Origin: Misgurnus anguillicaudatus
Taxonomy: Eukaryota > Chordata > Actinopteri > Cypriniformes > Cobitidae
Assembly (NCBI RefSeq): GCF_027580225.2
Contig: NC_073356.2
Location: 3,534,001-3,598,000 of the forward strand
Reading direction: 5' to 3'
DNA length: 64,000 nt
Below the pieces are notes generated by a model. It was not told the DNA's origin and ran no database searches. It saw only the letters and a list, made by a program, of their open reading frames with translations. Positions 12,541 to 25,559 of this stretch are shown one piece after another. Both the position numbers and the translations under genes were made by a program. The stretch's first letter is position 1, and every line of letters begins with the position of its first letter.

Positions 12541-14880
12541 TTATTCTGGATCTAATTCTTTTCAAAAATGCAAATTTGACACAGCCTACATAGAAAGCTA
12601 GCAATAGGCTACAATGACATGCAACGGTGTACTGATTCGCACTGAATTCTGTATTTTGTTGTCCATTCTGTAATGATTGACTAAAAGAGCTAATGTACTT
12701 GTGTGCAAGTTGTTTTTCAAGGCAATTTTAGTTTTTGTTGCATATTTTAAATGTTTTGGCACAGTCTTTTGTAAACAAAATGTGTCATTTTGGCCACGAG
12801 TGCCACTGTTTAGGCCTGTAATCTGTAAATATTGATATCATACTGTATGTTCTTGAAAATACTTAATATTGTGATGCATCATGCATTCCCCTTTCTGTAT
12901 TGAAATTCATGAGCTGAAGTGGAATTCAAAATTCATTCTCGGTTCGGTTTTAAGATCACACAACCTCCTGCACATGAATATTTTCCTGTCATCATAATGT
13001 GAGATCAGCACGGGGAGACGGTTTAATGATGCGTTCCGGCACCGATCGGGGGAAAGAGCTGCATTTTCCCAGGCGTAGATGCACACCACTGGGATATTTA
13101 GAACCACAGAGGAGCGCTGATTAAAGAGAGAGACAATGGGAAGAGATTGCCATGACATGGTGGCATTTTCCAATTCATAGCTCGGCCTCTGATGGGCTCA
13201 GCGAAATGTTTGAATTATCCGAGAATGTCCGGAATTTGTTTTGTGGCACTAGCGCAGACCCTCATCACACATTGATCCCCAGATCTGAGACAGAGCTCGA
13301 CGGACTCTTTATTGTGTGCGTGCATGTCGCGGGTGGGTAGGTGGGGTTTGTTTATTTGAGGCGGAACGGTCATAGTACACCACAATCAACAACAAAAGAT
13401 CTGCAGCATTAAACATCAAATGGGGGGGTTGCTTGGTTATATGATCCCATTTTGGGGGGCATGAATAAGACGGGCCCCCCTCTATAGTTGTCTGAGAGAA
13501 GACACCGCTCTCCTCTGTGGTCAGAATGGAAACCTTAAAGTCTCTCTGTAATTACTACTTAATGTCTTTGTGTCATTATATGACACATATGAGAATATGT
13601 CTGCGTGTTCCCTTTGAGTCTTTTTCATTCTCCTCCAAAGCTGACTGCTAGAAATAAACATGTCAGCCTTTTTAATTATCATTTATTTAAAGGCATAAGA
13701 GAGTAATAATCCCTCTCTCTATAACCGCACGCTTCCGGCTTGAACCGTAAGAGGAACTTTGCCGTCTAGACCTGTAACCGCACTTCTTGGTTTCCCTCAC
13801 ATTTTTCAGCTATCGTTCACCTAAAAAACAAATGATCTGGAGAATATCGTATCACTTTAGGGGTTTATTATTATTATTTTAACTACAGCCACACGTCACT
13901 TCTTTGTCAATCAAAATAAACTACTTTTGAATCGCCGCAGAATCATTGTTTGACTGTTGTGTTTATGATCATCTATGTCTTTAGCAAGGAAGGGATTATG
14001 TTTGTGGCAATTTGGAGTGCGTGACAACAGTCTTGCTTGCATGTGTGTTTCTGTTTGTCTCTGAGTGGTTTGCATAAGCCCGTGTCCTTCCCAATGTGTG
14101 TTTGCAGTGCCCGGGAGAGCGAGCCAGCAAGTGTGTGACTGCACGCTGTTGTTTGGGATCGTGCCGCCACTACCTACGGGCCGGCCGTCGCTCGGCTGTG
14201 CTGGGCTGTAATGACAGGGCCGACTGGCTGTAATTAAGTTCAAACATAGCAGCGCGGTGGACAGAGCTGAAGGCCTGCAGCCCTCAATATCATGCAGGCG
14301 GACCACAGACTGACAGCTCTCCAACACTCACCGAACACTGAGGCTAAGTCTGGACTCTAAGAGTCTAAGAGCCAGAACAGAAACATAGAGATAGACCTAT
14401 GGACAAAGATCCAGACTCACTTCATTAAGATGTAATGTTGTCTTTGGAAAAAGCTCATCAGCTTTAAGAAAAATTCAAGGAGGCTTGGATAAAATGATGC
14501 ACAACACATGTGCAAAGTTTATAAAGACAAAAAATCTTACCACAAAAAGGATCAATAAATAATTGATGAAATTGTACATAACATTTTTGTTTTTCTATGC
14601 CCAGATTCACTTTATAATACACTGTGGTTGCGCAATAAATACCTTAAGAGTTAAGTATTTTTGTCCGTTTACATCTAATATTTTAATGGTTTAATCAAAG
14701 CCGAGAGGGCAATTTTTAAAGTGAATATTGTAGAAATCCCCTCACCTAGTCCCAGACCAGAGATCACTTTTGACCACTGCTATATGTTGTAATGCCAATT
14801 TACCTTTACTTGGCTCAGAGTTTCTTTAATCAAACACTTTTGACAGTAAATCATACCAGAACTTTGAATAAAAACATTCA
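12541..14880. other. Unassigned intergenic DNA
   Basis: No gene or clear repeat recognised. Part of it (about 12900-13350 and 14100-14340) is richer in GC than its surroundings. It contains open but motif-free frames (13911-14327 minus), which I take as chance. Confidence 0.35.
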
Positions 14881-14883
14881 AAC

Positions 14884-15077
14884 AAATATCTAAAAATTCT
14901 TAAAATCCTGTATCATTTAGCTTGTCAAGTAAATTTATCTTGTTTTCTAAAGAAATTATCAAAATTAAGTGCTTTTATCTGGCAGTGGGCTAAGAAAAAT
15001 TTACTTGATTTAAGTTTCATTTTTAGCCCATATTTGCTTCTTGAGTAAATCTTGATTTAAGCCTTTTTAGATATTTG
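14884..15077. repeat. Small MITE with AAATATCTAAAAA termini
   Basis: AAATATCTAAAAATTCTTAA at about 14884 is mirrored by a TTTTTAGATATTT block ending near 15077. The interior has no coding potential. Confidence 0.5.
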
Positions 15078-15113
15078 TACTGGAAAACAAGAAATAAACA
15101 CTAAGAAGTTATT

Positions 15114-16024
15114 GGGTGATTCTCACGAAACCATTGAAACACCACGGCACTAATGATTTTAGCTTTAAAATGTGTAATATAGTAACATTAAAAAGCATCA
15201 GAATTAACACAATACTGTGTTCTACCTTGCACAATGTGTGATTTCAACATAAGAATTTATAATTGTAAATTTTATCTCATTTTCTGCTGAAATTCTCATT
15301 ACCGCAATGTGTCCGGCTGTGTTTGAACATGCGTTATGTTGTAATTTAATCAAATTAACACAAAAATATTACGAAAAAAATAAATGGATGTTTTGCTAGA
15401 CTACTTTAGATGACAGAAAAAATATTTACTGAATATTCATGTATAATAATAATGAAGAAAAATTAGGAAAATGATGTGTCCATGCGTGATGTTCTCATCC
15501 TCCGCAGCACTTTTTGAGAACAGTTTAAGCACACATACAGAATTTTAATAAAGTTTGATTTTGAGTGACCAAGCACATGGACCAGTTACTTCAAGATGGC
15601 TACCAGGTAAGATCATTTTTTTTACAGTTAATTTGAAATATTGTCTTGTCAGAATGATTACACAACATTTTGATTATTATTACCACAACAGATGCTTATT
15701 AAATGTTAATTTAATTAATAGAAGCATAATACTTTGATTTTAAATGCAGAATCTCCAAATTAAGTTCTTTCAGGTTTGTCATGTCATTTTGAAAATATGT
15801 CAGTGTTGATGTTTTCTGACTGTTGCGGTAATGAGATTTTTTAGGACTAATTTTTTAAATTATGTTACAAAAAGTGTTAAATGATAAGTAAAAGTTTTTA
15901 AATTAATGTTCCCATTTACTCCAGACTTTGTTTTTCAATGTCTGGTGGGAAAAAAGTAAATTTAAGCAATTTTTACATTTTCATGCTTGACATTTTTAAA
16001 ACCAAGTTTTCGTGAGAATCACCC
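15114..16024. mobile_element. 911-bp TIR element, GGGTGATTCTCACGAAA termini
   Basis: The 17-bp terminus GGGTGATTCTCACGAAA is exactly repeated in inverse at the right end. A TATT direct repeat flanks it (15110-15113 and 16025-16028). A second inverted pair, TCTCATTACCGCAA, lies deeper inside (about 15295 and 15835), giving a double-palindrome layout. No transposase. Confidence 0.7.
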
Positions 16025-16344
16025 TATTACTGTTCTCATCTTGCTTGTTATTGATCCATCCCATAGTGGACAATCTAATTCCAAAAAAATCCATAAACAT
16101 CTATTGCAAACTTTTGATGGCGTTTCCAGTGGGAGTTTTTAAACCATGTCCACTAAACTCAGGCCAGGCTTTCATGTGTTTTCTATACTGCCATGCAGAA
16201 ATGTTGTATTTTAAATGGTCTCCAGTTTCTGGTGTCTCCACCAGGCTTCTAATGCTTAACTAGCAAGACTTTCTTGGTCAATTGGCTAAACTGGTCCTTC
16301 ACTATCAAACACCACTAACCAGTTGCTCAAGAGAGTGATGAGAG

Positions 16345-16924
16345 TAGGGTGCACTCACATTATCAAAACCAAACCATGCCCAAGCGCGATTGTCCCCCTC
16401 CCTACTCCCCCAGATGCACGCACTCACACTGTACTTTTATCGACCCAAGTCCGGGCGCGCTTTCGTGGGATTGTTTTGAAAAAAGCAGGAAGTAAAACAC
16501 TCTCTTAACACTGAAACCCACCATAATGATAAGTCTGTGTTTTTTATTCGGAGTGTTTGGTGTGCGATTACAGACAGCCTTCTCACATGTCATTATATTG
16601 CTTAGTTGATCTGTCACGTGTGCAGCTCGGACATTCACGTAACCCTGCTGTGCGCATCAAAAGGTTTTTACGGAGGCAGATGAAGGTGAGTGATCACGCA
16701 ACTGACGTCTTTACCTTTTGAATCGATTGCGCTCACACCACAGCCTTCCGCGCCTGAGCCCAAGTGACCCGCGCTCCGGCCCACCTCTGCCACCCGGCCG
16801 CGGCGCGATTAACCAATCTGCGCCCGGGCGCGGAACAGAGCGATCACACTAGTCAAGCGAACCAGGCTTTGGTGGTCAAACGCGCCCGAGCGCGGTTTGG
16901 TTTGCATAGTGTGAGTACACCCTA
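16345..16924. mobile_element. TIR element with TAGGGTG(C/T)ACTCACA termini
   Basis: The left end TAGGGTGCACTCACA and the right end (reverse complement TAGGGTGTACTCACA) continue into matching AAACCAAACC and GCGC-rich blocks. The interior is unusually CpG-rich for this region. Outermost TA bases are compatible with a TA target duplication. No transposase. Confidence 0.65.
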
Positions 16925-19517
16925 AATGTTTTCTATCTATAGCAACAACAAAATACGAAAAACTATTTGAGAAACATCTATGCTTTCCAACACTTAATGT
17001 TAAATATATTTTGCTAAAATTTCAGAGCCTTCTAACGGGGCGGCTTTAAAACATTCAGAGCAAGCATTTGTCTAAGTTTGTTCTGACAAACTTTCATTTG
17101 CTAGTTATTCTTTATTGCCTACCTTACAATAACAACATCTAAATATTTCCACAGAAATAAGTTAACTACAGCAGTCACATATTTACTATGCAAGTATAGG
17201 CTCAATACTCACATCCTCCAGCTCAGTCCTTTCATCCACTATTCCTATACACCCTTTATAATCCTCTTCCTATTAAATGAACTCTCTCAATCCTTGGAAT
17301 GCTACAATAACTTTCCTGAACTGCTTTTTTCTTGTTATAAATTACTTAAGGACAAAATGTTAGCGCAATAAATCCTTATTAATCAGTCTGTGTGTGTTGT
17401 AGTTGGCTTGTTTTAGAACAGCAGTTAAGGTAGCAGTCATGACTTAAATGAAGAGGTGGTCATATCTACGGTCATTCCAATCGATTCTCTTCAAAAGCCT
17501 TCTCGCCAAAAAAATAAACTGTGGTAAGTTACAGAGAAATAACAACGCTTAGGAAAACTTAAACCAAGTAAATATTTCGGTTCGAAAACACGCACCAATT
17601 TATGGCTATTTAACACAAACAGCGGTTGGAAATGCAAAGTTTTAGAGTACCATTGCCAAAACAATGCAGCGGCATTGGATGTGAGGGTAAAATCAATTAT
17701 TGTGACTTTCATTGGCCCCCACATCACTTGCCCAGCTCATAAAGGATTGTGTAGCGCGTGTGATGTGGTCGGCGATCTCAGTCAGAATGAACTGATTACC
17801 ATGGAGCTGCAAATCCTTTGAGTCATGGCACACAGTGAAATTCTTTAGGTTCTTAAAAATAGAAACAGTTCTCTTTTTTCTTGATTTGTTTTTCTCATTG
17901 GATGTCTGTGGGGCATCCTCTCTTAGTTGAAAGCCTCGAATCATAACCAGACCTTTTCCACTTTCTCCTTCCCTTCTGTCGTCGAGGCCCGTTTAATCTC
18001 AAGAAGAAAATTGGCTTAGCGTGGGAACGTCAGGATTCTTTGGGGATACGTTTTGTTGTTTTTGAGTGTGTGTGCTTTTTTTCGAGTCAGCTTGTGCCAA
18101 AACCTCATAAAGTCAGATAAAAAAATCCACATGCCACAACACCACGACAAACATAGTCCCTGCCTACCGCTCGAGATCTTTGCGAATGACAATCTTTTGG
18201 AGGAATAAAGACAGAGAATGGGAGGAGGACAGCATTTGGAGGGAGAAGAAAAAAGGGAAAGAAATGTGGATGGGTCGGGGGAAGCAGTGGGGGAAACATT
18301 CCCCTGGCCACATTAAAGACGAAAAAAGAAAAGAAAACAAACAGAAAAACATGTCTGACACGAAGACGCTGGTTTCTGTGGCGACAGACAATGGCTGCTT
18401 GTGGCCTAGTGAGGCCTAACTGGCCCGTCTGGGCCCCGGCACCAGCGAGAGTTACCGCAGTCAGGCCCTCTATTGGGGGCCCGCCGCTGTGGGAACGGAG
18501 TTTAAAAGGGTCCTCGCTCCAGGCCACAAAAGCCTCTTTCTGCTTCCTCTTGTTGGCTTTTGCCCTTCTTATTTATCTTCTGGGAGCCGGATGAGCCGGG
18601 CATGCCGGAGTGGGTAAACAGCACTGCTGTCTTCCTCTGGCAGAGATGAAGGGAAAATGACCCGAAATCACACGATGCTTTTAATAGCTGGAGACGTTGC
18701 CTGACGCTCTGTCATCATGACGGTGTAAATCAAGCCATCGTAACCCAAAGTGACTGAATGGGTCATAAATAAAACTGCATCTTATTTACTACATATACAG
18801 ACCGAACTTTTAACATTTCGCCTAAAAAGCCAACAATAAGTACGATGTACAACACTATGTTTACATGTAGGAAAATGTTAAAGGTGGGGAAGAGAATACC
18901 AGAAAAGAAAAATGTTTTAAACATTGATGAATTGATGAAAAGACTCTAAAGGATTAGTGATGTATGGGTAAGGTTTTGAGCTTTCTGTGATTCTACTGAT
19001 ATCCAGACACATAAAGCACCTTTCTTCATTGTGTTGATGTGATAAAGGAGGTTAAGGTAGGACATTTTGAGTGACTCCTGCCCCTTTAATGAAAACCAAT
19101 AGTATTTAGTTTACTCACAGCCTGAAAGATAAAGTGCAGAATGATGTCATAAAAATCTCCAATCTGTACAGTATTGTTGAAAGTGAGAGACTGTAAGATT
19201 TTAATGCTTTTATCTTTTAAATGTGGAGACATATTTAGGATTAACATATTCATACTAAATGCCAAATGTCAAGTTTTAATTTAATGGGGACTTTAAAGCA
19301 AGTTGATTAAAATCAGGAGGCATTTGTTCAAATTATAAAAACACAGGTGTTGTATTTAAAACAAAAGAATAACAATATAATTATAACTGGCATGAAAAAT
19401 AGGAAAGAAAACATATCTATCAAAAATGTCTTTGGTATTATCCATATCTGGGTTTCCATACATTGAGCAGTAAACTACCCTTTTATGTTTAGTGTAGATG
19501 GGACACATGCCTATATA
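16925..19517. other. Repeat-poor intergenic DNA
   Basis: No gene recognised and few repeats seen. It includes a purine-run segment (18180-18350) and a GC-rich segment (18390-18620). Overlapping long ORFs on both strands around 18105-18594 have no family motif. Confidence 0.35.
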
Positions 19518-20523
19518 TGAAGAGTTTGGTTCCAAAACGTGATAAACGGCATTAAAAAAAATTAGTTACTGCCCAAACAGTATTGTATCAGGTCAGACTT
19601 TAAAGGTACATTCTTAATTTTACGCAAAATATAATATCCGCCATGTTGTTTTGTCATCTTTTCTCCATTTTTTCTCAAATCGCGACAAACACCACTCCTC
19701 CTTTTCAATAAATCCACTTTATCAATCACAGCGCACCATTCCACGCAATGTAAACGACAATGGCGGCGCGTTGAATACACACTGAATCCTAGTTTTTCTC
19801 ATCTTGTACTTCGTGATCAACAAACAAACAAAAATAATACTTTGATGGCATTGATAAACCTGTGATGGTTTTCTGTGATGGGAACGAAACGTAAGCCATC
19901 AACATCTAATAATTTACGCAAGAGGCACTCAGGAGACAGAAAATGCTCGGTGCTTGTTCTCCCAACAGCATCAAGCTTCTGTCATGCTAACACATCAACC
20001 CCAGCGGATCTTATGAAAAACTTTCCATTATTTTACGCGAAGCCAACGAAAATCGAGCAGGACCAAAACAATTTACAGCTGATCGCTGTGAAAAAAGTTA
20101 AGCGACGACGTCCCAAGTATTACAGCAACAATGACAGTGTTCTTAATATGACAAAGTAAGTGTTTTGATTAATGCCATTAATGTTTATTTTTTTAATCAG
20201 TGAATACCACTAGTCAACTAAATTAATATAACATGGCAAAGATGAATGCACATTTATATGTTGATTCAATAGATTTATAGCATTTTGAAGAAAAATTTGT
20301 AATGGATTTATTGCATTTTGTGAAAAAAAATCAGTTTTTCATAAATCTTTGAAAATCAAATTATGTATTTGATTTTTTTATATTTTTATAACCTAAAGAT
20401 GCTATGTGAAAGTTTGTAACAAAAAAAAGTGGTTTTCTTCTTGTCACTTTCTTGGTATAGAAAACACGTTTTTACAGAAATTAGTCAAAATGAATTTATT
20501 GCGTTTTGGAACCAAACTCTTCA
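19518..20523 (+). mobile_element. 1.0-kb TIR transposon carrying a short ORF
   Basis: TGAAGAGTTTGGTTCCAAAA is exactly inverted at the right end (20523 back). The interior holds one open frame in the plus direction (next entry). No transposase motif and no convincing target duplication were found. Confidence 0.7.
19878..20159 (+). CDS. Uncharacterised 93-aa ORF within a TIR element
   Basis: The first ATG is at 19878 and the frame ends at TAA 20157-20159. The product is strongly basic: Lys/Arg clusters at the start (TKRKPS, NNLRKRH) and near the end (KKVKRRRPKYY), resembling nuclear-localisation or DNA-contact stretches. There is no DDE or zinc-finger motif. The frame ends exactly at an AAA|GTAAGT sequence (20154-20161), a near-ideal splice donor, so it could be the first coding exon of a longer transposon gene whose other exons were lost here. 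I do not recognise the family. Expression is unproven; it may be an inert relic. Confidence 0.3.
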   Translation: MGTKRKPSTSNNLRKRHSGDRKCSVLVLPTASSFCHANTSTPADLMKNFPLFYAKPTKIEQDQNNLQLIAVKKVKRRRPKYYSNNDSVLNMTK

Positions 20524-21960
20524 AATATACATATTGTACACATGCATAAAAAGCAGAGCTGTGTCATATGAGCTTTAAAGTGTCTGTGTCTGGTTTGAGG
20601 AAAGATAAGTCTCTATAGGATTCGACAGAACTCACAGTAGGGCAAGAGCATCAAACACACAGGCTGAGTTTGGGGTCAGCCGCTAAGATTTACACATGAA
20701 GAGAGTAAAGCCAAGCAAGATGTGGCAGATCTGGTTAAGTCCAAGTGTGTGTTTGTGTCAGCAAGAATTAATGCATGATAAACGCTTAAAAAAAAGAGCG
20801 TGTGAGTTTGTGCAGTCATTTGACAGTTTGTGTCATAAAAGATCATTTTATACTTACATGCATGTGACAGAAAACAGAAAGCGTGTGATGTGTGTGTGTG
20901 CATGCGCATATCTGTATGAGTGAATTGGGAAAATATGAGCTTGTTAATTTGGAGTGTGGAGTTGTTCTTGTTGTGGTAAAGAGGGAGGACCCTCAAAAGG
21001 CACTGAAGTGGCCAACCAAAAGCGTAGGAACTCGCGTTCTGCTCAATACCAGTGATTCCTTTGTTCTCTGGATCTCGTTCTTCATTTTTTTCTCTTTCAG
21101 ACAAGTTTTTTTTATTTATATATTTATTTTTTTATTTATTTAATTATTCACCCACTGTTTTTCTCGTCTAATTTCCACTGCAATTGTTCCTTCTTATTTT
21201 GTCATCAATGGAGGAAGTGTGCCATGACAAAGATCAAAAACTCAAAGGAAGAGGAGGAGGACGAGGGGAAAAATACAAAGGATGGAGAAAAACCTTGCGA
21301 AAGAAATTATTTGAATGGAGAACGAGAAGAAAGCTTGGCTTTGAAGCGGGTGGACAACAATAATAACAGCAGAGGCACCCGACTTCATTGATTTTCTCTC
21401 GAGCTTCTTGCTTTCTGATGGAGCCTGTGAAAATTAGATCCAGACGCGAATAAAAGAGAGGAGATGGAGGACATCGGGGGACGATGGAAAAAATAAAAGG
21501 ATCTTTTACACACGTCGTTTTGACTGGCTCACTAAACCGTAAGCCTCCCGCGACAGTCGGATGTCAGATGTCCGTGCTCTGCTAACTGGTACCACTATCT
21601 ACTGTACTTATGTAAACATCATGGAGAGAGATGTTGATATTGAAAACGTATAAAGTGTCACACGCACAGACACATGTGCTTTATGTGTGTACACTGGCCC
21701 AAACAAAATCTAAACATTTCATTACATTCTAAATAAAATAACAAAACAAGTGGCATCTACTGTATAAACAAATGATGCTAAACATTTCCCCAACTTTTTA
21801 CAATCTGGTAATTTTAAGTGGCTATTCAGTCTGTTCCCTTCAAGTTTACACAGGTGTATTTCATCATATTTAATATATTCCACTAAAGTTTAAGCAGAAA
21901 GTGTCCAAACACATCTTAACAGTCAACAGTACACATATTATTCAGTTTATGTCAAAGTAT
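20524..21960. other. Unassigned intergenic DNA
   Basis: No gene recognised. AT-rich with T-runs near 21090-21150. Overlapping opposite-strand ORFs at 20676-21143 lack motifs. Confidence 0.35.
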
Positions 21961-22015
21961 GAGTTCGAACCCACAACCTTATGCACTGCTAAAGCAATGC
22001 TCTACCACTGAATGC
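21961..22015 (-). repeat. SINE head fragment (tRNA-like), minus orientation
   Basis: GTTCGAACCCACAACC followed by GCAATGCTCTACCACTGA is the reverse complement of the B-box and A-box region seen in the 9.8-kb SINE. Confidence 0.5.
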
Positions 22016-22503
22016 ATCAACCATTTAAAACCTAACAAACTTATTTTTATGAACTATTTTGCTTGAATGGTGTACTTACTTTACCATATGTTGATGTTTT
22101 CCGATGCTAATACTTTATCTAATGAAATTACATTCACACATTTTTAAATTGTAATGTTTTAATTTTAATGTAACTTTTTGGGTGGCCACCACTGTACATA
22201 TGTCACACAAGATGGAGGGTGTTGGATGTCTTGTGTAATGCAGGGCATGTTGTTGTCATTCTCAGGTCAGTAAGGCACCACTGCTGACAGCAAACTCCTG
22301 CCAGGAACTTGTAATTCAAGTTACCATGGCTATAAAAGCCCTGCGGCTTCCCACGGTAGTGGGCAAAGGGGAACATCTCTGTGCATGCAGGCTTTTTGTG
22401 TGCATGATTGTATGTTTGTCATTGCGGGGTCAGAAACGGTTATGTTGTCACCCTTGAGGTGATTGTTTTTTTCACTCTTGACTTTTCTTCATCTCTTATC
22501 AGC

Positions 22504-22885
22504 AGTGTTGGAGGTAACGCATTACAAATAACGTGCATTACGTAATAATATAAATTTTCTGAAGTAACAAGTAAAGTAACGCATTACTTTATAAATGTAC
22601 ACATTCATATTTTAGTTACTTTTTTTAAAAAGTAAAGCAAGTTACGTTTAAGTTTAATTAATTCAATTTAAAGATAAAATAATGTACTGAATTAAACATA
22701 TTAACGTAGAATTACGCACTCTGTGCGCCTGAGCGGGAAAAGTTTGAGTCAAAAATTAAGATGGCAGGCAAGAGCTTGACATTTTTGTGATCCTAAAAAA
22801 CACCTGCAAGGCCTGAAAGAGATCAAGCCTCAGACAAGTAAGAAAAAGTAGCACAAAAGTAACTTAAAAGTAACGTAATATATAT
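22504..22885. repeat. Dispersed repeat with AGTGTTGGAGGTAACGCATTAC start
   Basis: The start AGTGTTGG-GGTAACGCATTAC and repeated AGTAACG / GTAACTT words match a repeat type I know as abundant in fish genomes. The right boundary is uncertain; the AAAAGTAACGTAATA block near 22880 may be its other arm. Confidence 0.45.
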
Positions 22886-23389
22886 ATCAGTATATATGAG
22901 GAGGAGCTGAACGTCACCTCAAACAAAAATGATACTATTAACCGGATGATCAGAAATATGAGGTTGTTGGCAGAATCCATTAAACGACATGATGATTTAG
23001 TAGCAAAGTCCTTTAAGTGCATGGAACATTAATTGGGAAGTGCAAGAGCTTTTTACCCGGTAAAAGAAGGTTTACTGAATTTATTAGAATATTGACTGAT
23101 TTTTTATCCTTTTACTGTACCTTTTTTCTTAAAAGGACAGTGAAGAGAGGTTGTAGTTTTCTACTACAGAAACTTAATAAAATCAAATTAATACTGCATA
23201 GTCTTGTACTGTATACATTGACTATAGATGAATCCTTATTATTATTTTTACAAAGGTTAATCAGTCAAGGCAAATCAGTGATTTTTTTCTTTGTCCATTG
23301 TTTAATTAACATTAGAAACAAACAAAATAAGAGTAAGTGCAAGGATCCCATATAAATCCGCTTACATTGAACTTAAGACAGTTTTTATG

Positions 23390-24003
23390 AGGAAAATCAA
23401 AGACTTTTTAAATAGTTTTGTTAGGGTGACATGCAAATCAGCTAAACAGAGTATCCATCATGTTAACAGAAAGTTGAGTGGAAGGGAAAAGTGTGGAGAG
23501 AGAACAGCAGCCTTGAGAGGCTTGTCAGGCTAAATCCATTCAAGGATTTGGGTGAACTTCATAAGGAATGGCCGCCACACACAGACTTGTCAAGGAATTT
23601 GGATACAGTTGTCGTATTCCTCTTGTTAGGCCACTCCTGAACCACAGACAACGTCAGAGGCATCTTACCTGGGCTAAGGAGAAGAAGAACTGGACTGTTG
23701 GCCAGTGGTCCGAAGTCCTCTTTTCAGATGAGGGCAAGTTTTGTATTTCATTTGGAAAACAAGATCTTAGAGTCTGGAGGAAGTTGCTTGTAGTCCAGTG
23801 TAATGATATTCTTATTTGTTAAGATTGGTGGGTTTTTGATAAATGTGAGCCAAAATCATTACAATTAAAAGAAAAAAAAAGACTTTAAGGACTTCAGTTT
23901 GTGTGTATTGAATTTATTTAATACATGAATTTTACAATTTGAGTTGAATTACTGAAATAAACAAACTTTTCCGTGACATTCTAATTTACTGAGATGCACC
24001 TGC
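23390..24003 (+). mobile_element. Tc1-like transposase relic
   Basis: The plus-strand frame at 23568-23822 contains HRLVKEFGYSCRIPLVRPL, RQRHLTWAKEKKNWTVGQW and VLFSDEGKFCISFG, that is, the Tc1 linker and the first DDE block (the D of FSDE present). The first residues upstream are in other frames, and the frame stops before the remaining catalytic blocks, so it is a pseudogene. The right end (about 23960-24003) is, in reverse, CAGGTGCATCTCAGTAAATT, a Tc1-type terminus. No matching left terminus was found, so the 5' side is truncated. Confidence 0.7.
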
Positions 24004-24009
24004 TAGCCA

Positions 24010-24445
24010 GATGTTTTTAGCCATAGACTGTAAAAAATATGTCTGTGACGTCATCCATAGGTTTGTGAAGAGCATTTTTGAAGCCGATAGTAGGCGGAGC
24101 CTGCTGCCGGCATCTTGGCCATGCATCACTTGCGGGCAACCAAAAATGGGTAAAGCTGAGTGAAAACCACACTCGCCTAGCTCGAAGGTAGTTACAGCAG
24201 TAGTTACCTGTTGTGCATAACTATAAGGGTTAAAAAAAATCACCCCCCTCTCAGTTGTCATGAAGGGCAAAATTAGCTAAACAGACAAAAAACAATGTTT
24301 GTACCAGACTGTAAACATATTTTTCTGCTGTAAAGATGGCCATTTTAACATGGGGGTCTATGGGAATTGACTCCCTTTTGGAGCCAGCTTGTAGCGGCCA
24401 GTCAATGAATTGCAGTTAAGGCACTTCCGTATTGGCATCAGAGAA
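24010..24445. repeat. Dispersed fish repeat (TAGACTGTAAAAA...GACGTCA type)
   Basis: The segment starts with ATAGACTGTAAAAAATATG and continues with GTGACGTCATCCATAGG and GGCGGAGCC; its far end carries GGGTCTATGGGAATTGACTC. These words mark an abundant fish repeat in my memory. No coding motif. Confidence 0.45.
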
Positions 24446-25400
24446 ATCGGAAGGTTGCCCCTAGGTTCAAGCACAAGAAAACATCAACTCAGTTAGCATC
24501 CTGATGCCACGAGATCATCATCTTGTGCATGAACATTTAAATTGACAATGTCTAAAAGCATGTGAAATGATTGTTTGTGACAACGCAGCACAGTCTAGTC
24601 TGTTCCCGCTCCCGTCTTTTGAACTTGGAAGCTCAACCAGACGTGCATGCACAAAAGATGACTGTCCTCATAACGCTCACTTGTGATCAGCTTAATGTTA
24701 CTTCACTCAAATCTATTTAACAAATAAAAAACATAGGCAGAAATGGTGGTGATGAGTTAAAAAGTGCGGGGGACATCTCTCGAGTTTCTGGAAGGACTTC
24801 AATGAGACAAAGAAAGCAGAACTTTAATGTTTTGAATGATGTATAAATCATAGCTGTATTTTCAAAATTAGTATTTTAAGTCTCTTTTGCACTTATAAGG
24901 AAAAGAGCATGGCGATAACGTCGACCCCTGGGTGTTGACCATGGACGGCCTCACGAGTGCAGCCTGTTTCTTGTTGTTTACTTATTTAATAAAAAATTTG
25001 ATTGATTTTATATGTTTACTTTCTAAAGAGAGGAGTAATATTTATTCAATTTTTATTCCAAACGCGAAGATATGAGCCATTGATGTTGCTAAACTGACAT
25101 TTACACTAGTCTATTCATTCATGCGTGAAGCCTGAGGGTGCCCTCGTGCACTCTCGTGCAGAGGCAGTCCAAAATTAAGACACGGAGAAAGCTTGTATTC
25201 GTTTCATTGTACTGTATGTTTGTGTATATGATTACTTTTTTGCTCAGGCCAGCACCGACAAATGAGGGGCTTGAATCCAAATGAGCACACATATTGATCA
25301 AATGAATGGCCTGAATGCTGTCTAAGTCGCTTTGGCAAAATGTTTCTTCACAACTTGCAGACCTGTAATAGTGATCGATGACTAGCAAGCACCAATGACC
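24446..25400. other. Unassigned heyl upstream DNA
   Basis: No gene or clear repeat recognised. Confidence 0.35.
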
Positions 25401-25417
25401 TGTGTGCTGTGCAGATA

Positions 25418-25509
25418 CTGGGAATCCCCTGGCACTCCTCTAGTCACACATTCTCATGTTTGCAGACTGTATGTGCATGTGGGTTCATATTTAAGGCAGG
25501 GTTCCCACA
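25418..25509. promoter_or_regulatory. Candidate RBPJ/CSL (Notch) sites upstream of heyl
   Basis: TGTGGGAA, a full match to the RBPJ consensus YGTGGGAA, reads on the minus strand at 25509-25502. A weaker CTGGGAA lies on the plus strand at 25418-25424. They are about 0.7-0.8 kb upstream of the heyl start codon. A TATTTAAG box at about 25488 lies between them. HEY-family genes are direct Notch targets, so the location fits, but an 8-mer alone is weak evidence. Confidence 0.35.
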
Positions 25510-25559
25510 GCAGCTCTTCTATTGTCCTGTGATCGAGGGATGGAAACTAATTAAAGGAG

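Noticed and set aside
13911..14327. 138-codon ORF on the minus strand
   Set aside because: No recognisable domain and no flanking splice signals pairing it with another exon.
18105..18594. Overlapping ORFs on both strands
   Set aside because: Low-complexity Phe/Pro or Lys/Glu composition from a purine tract.
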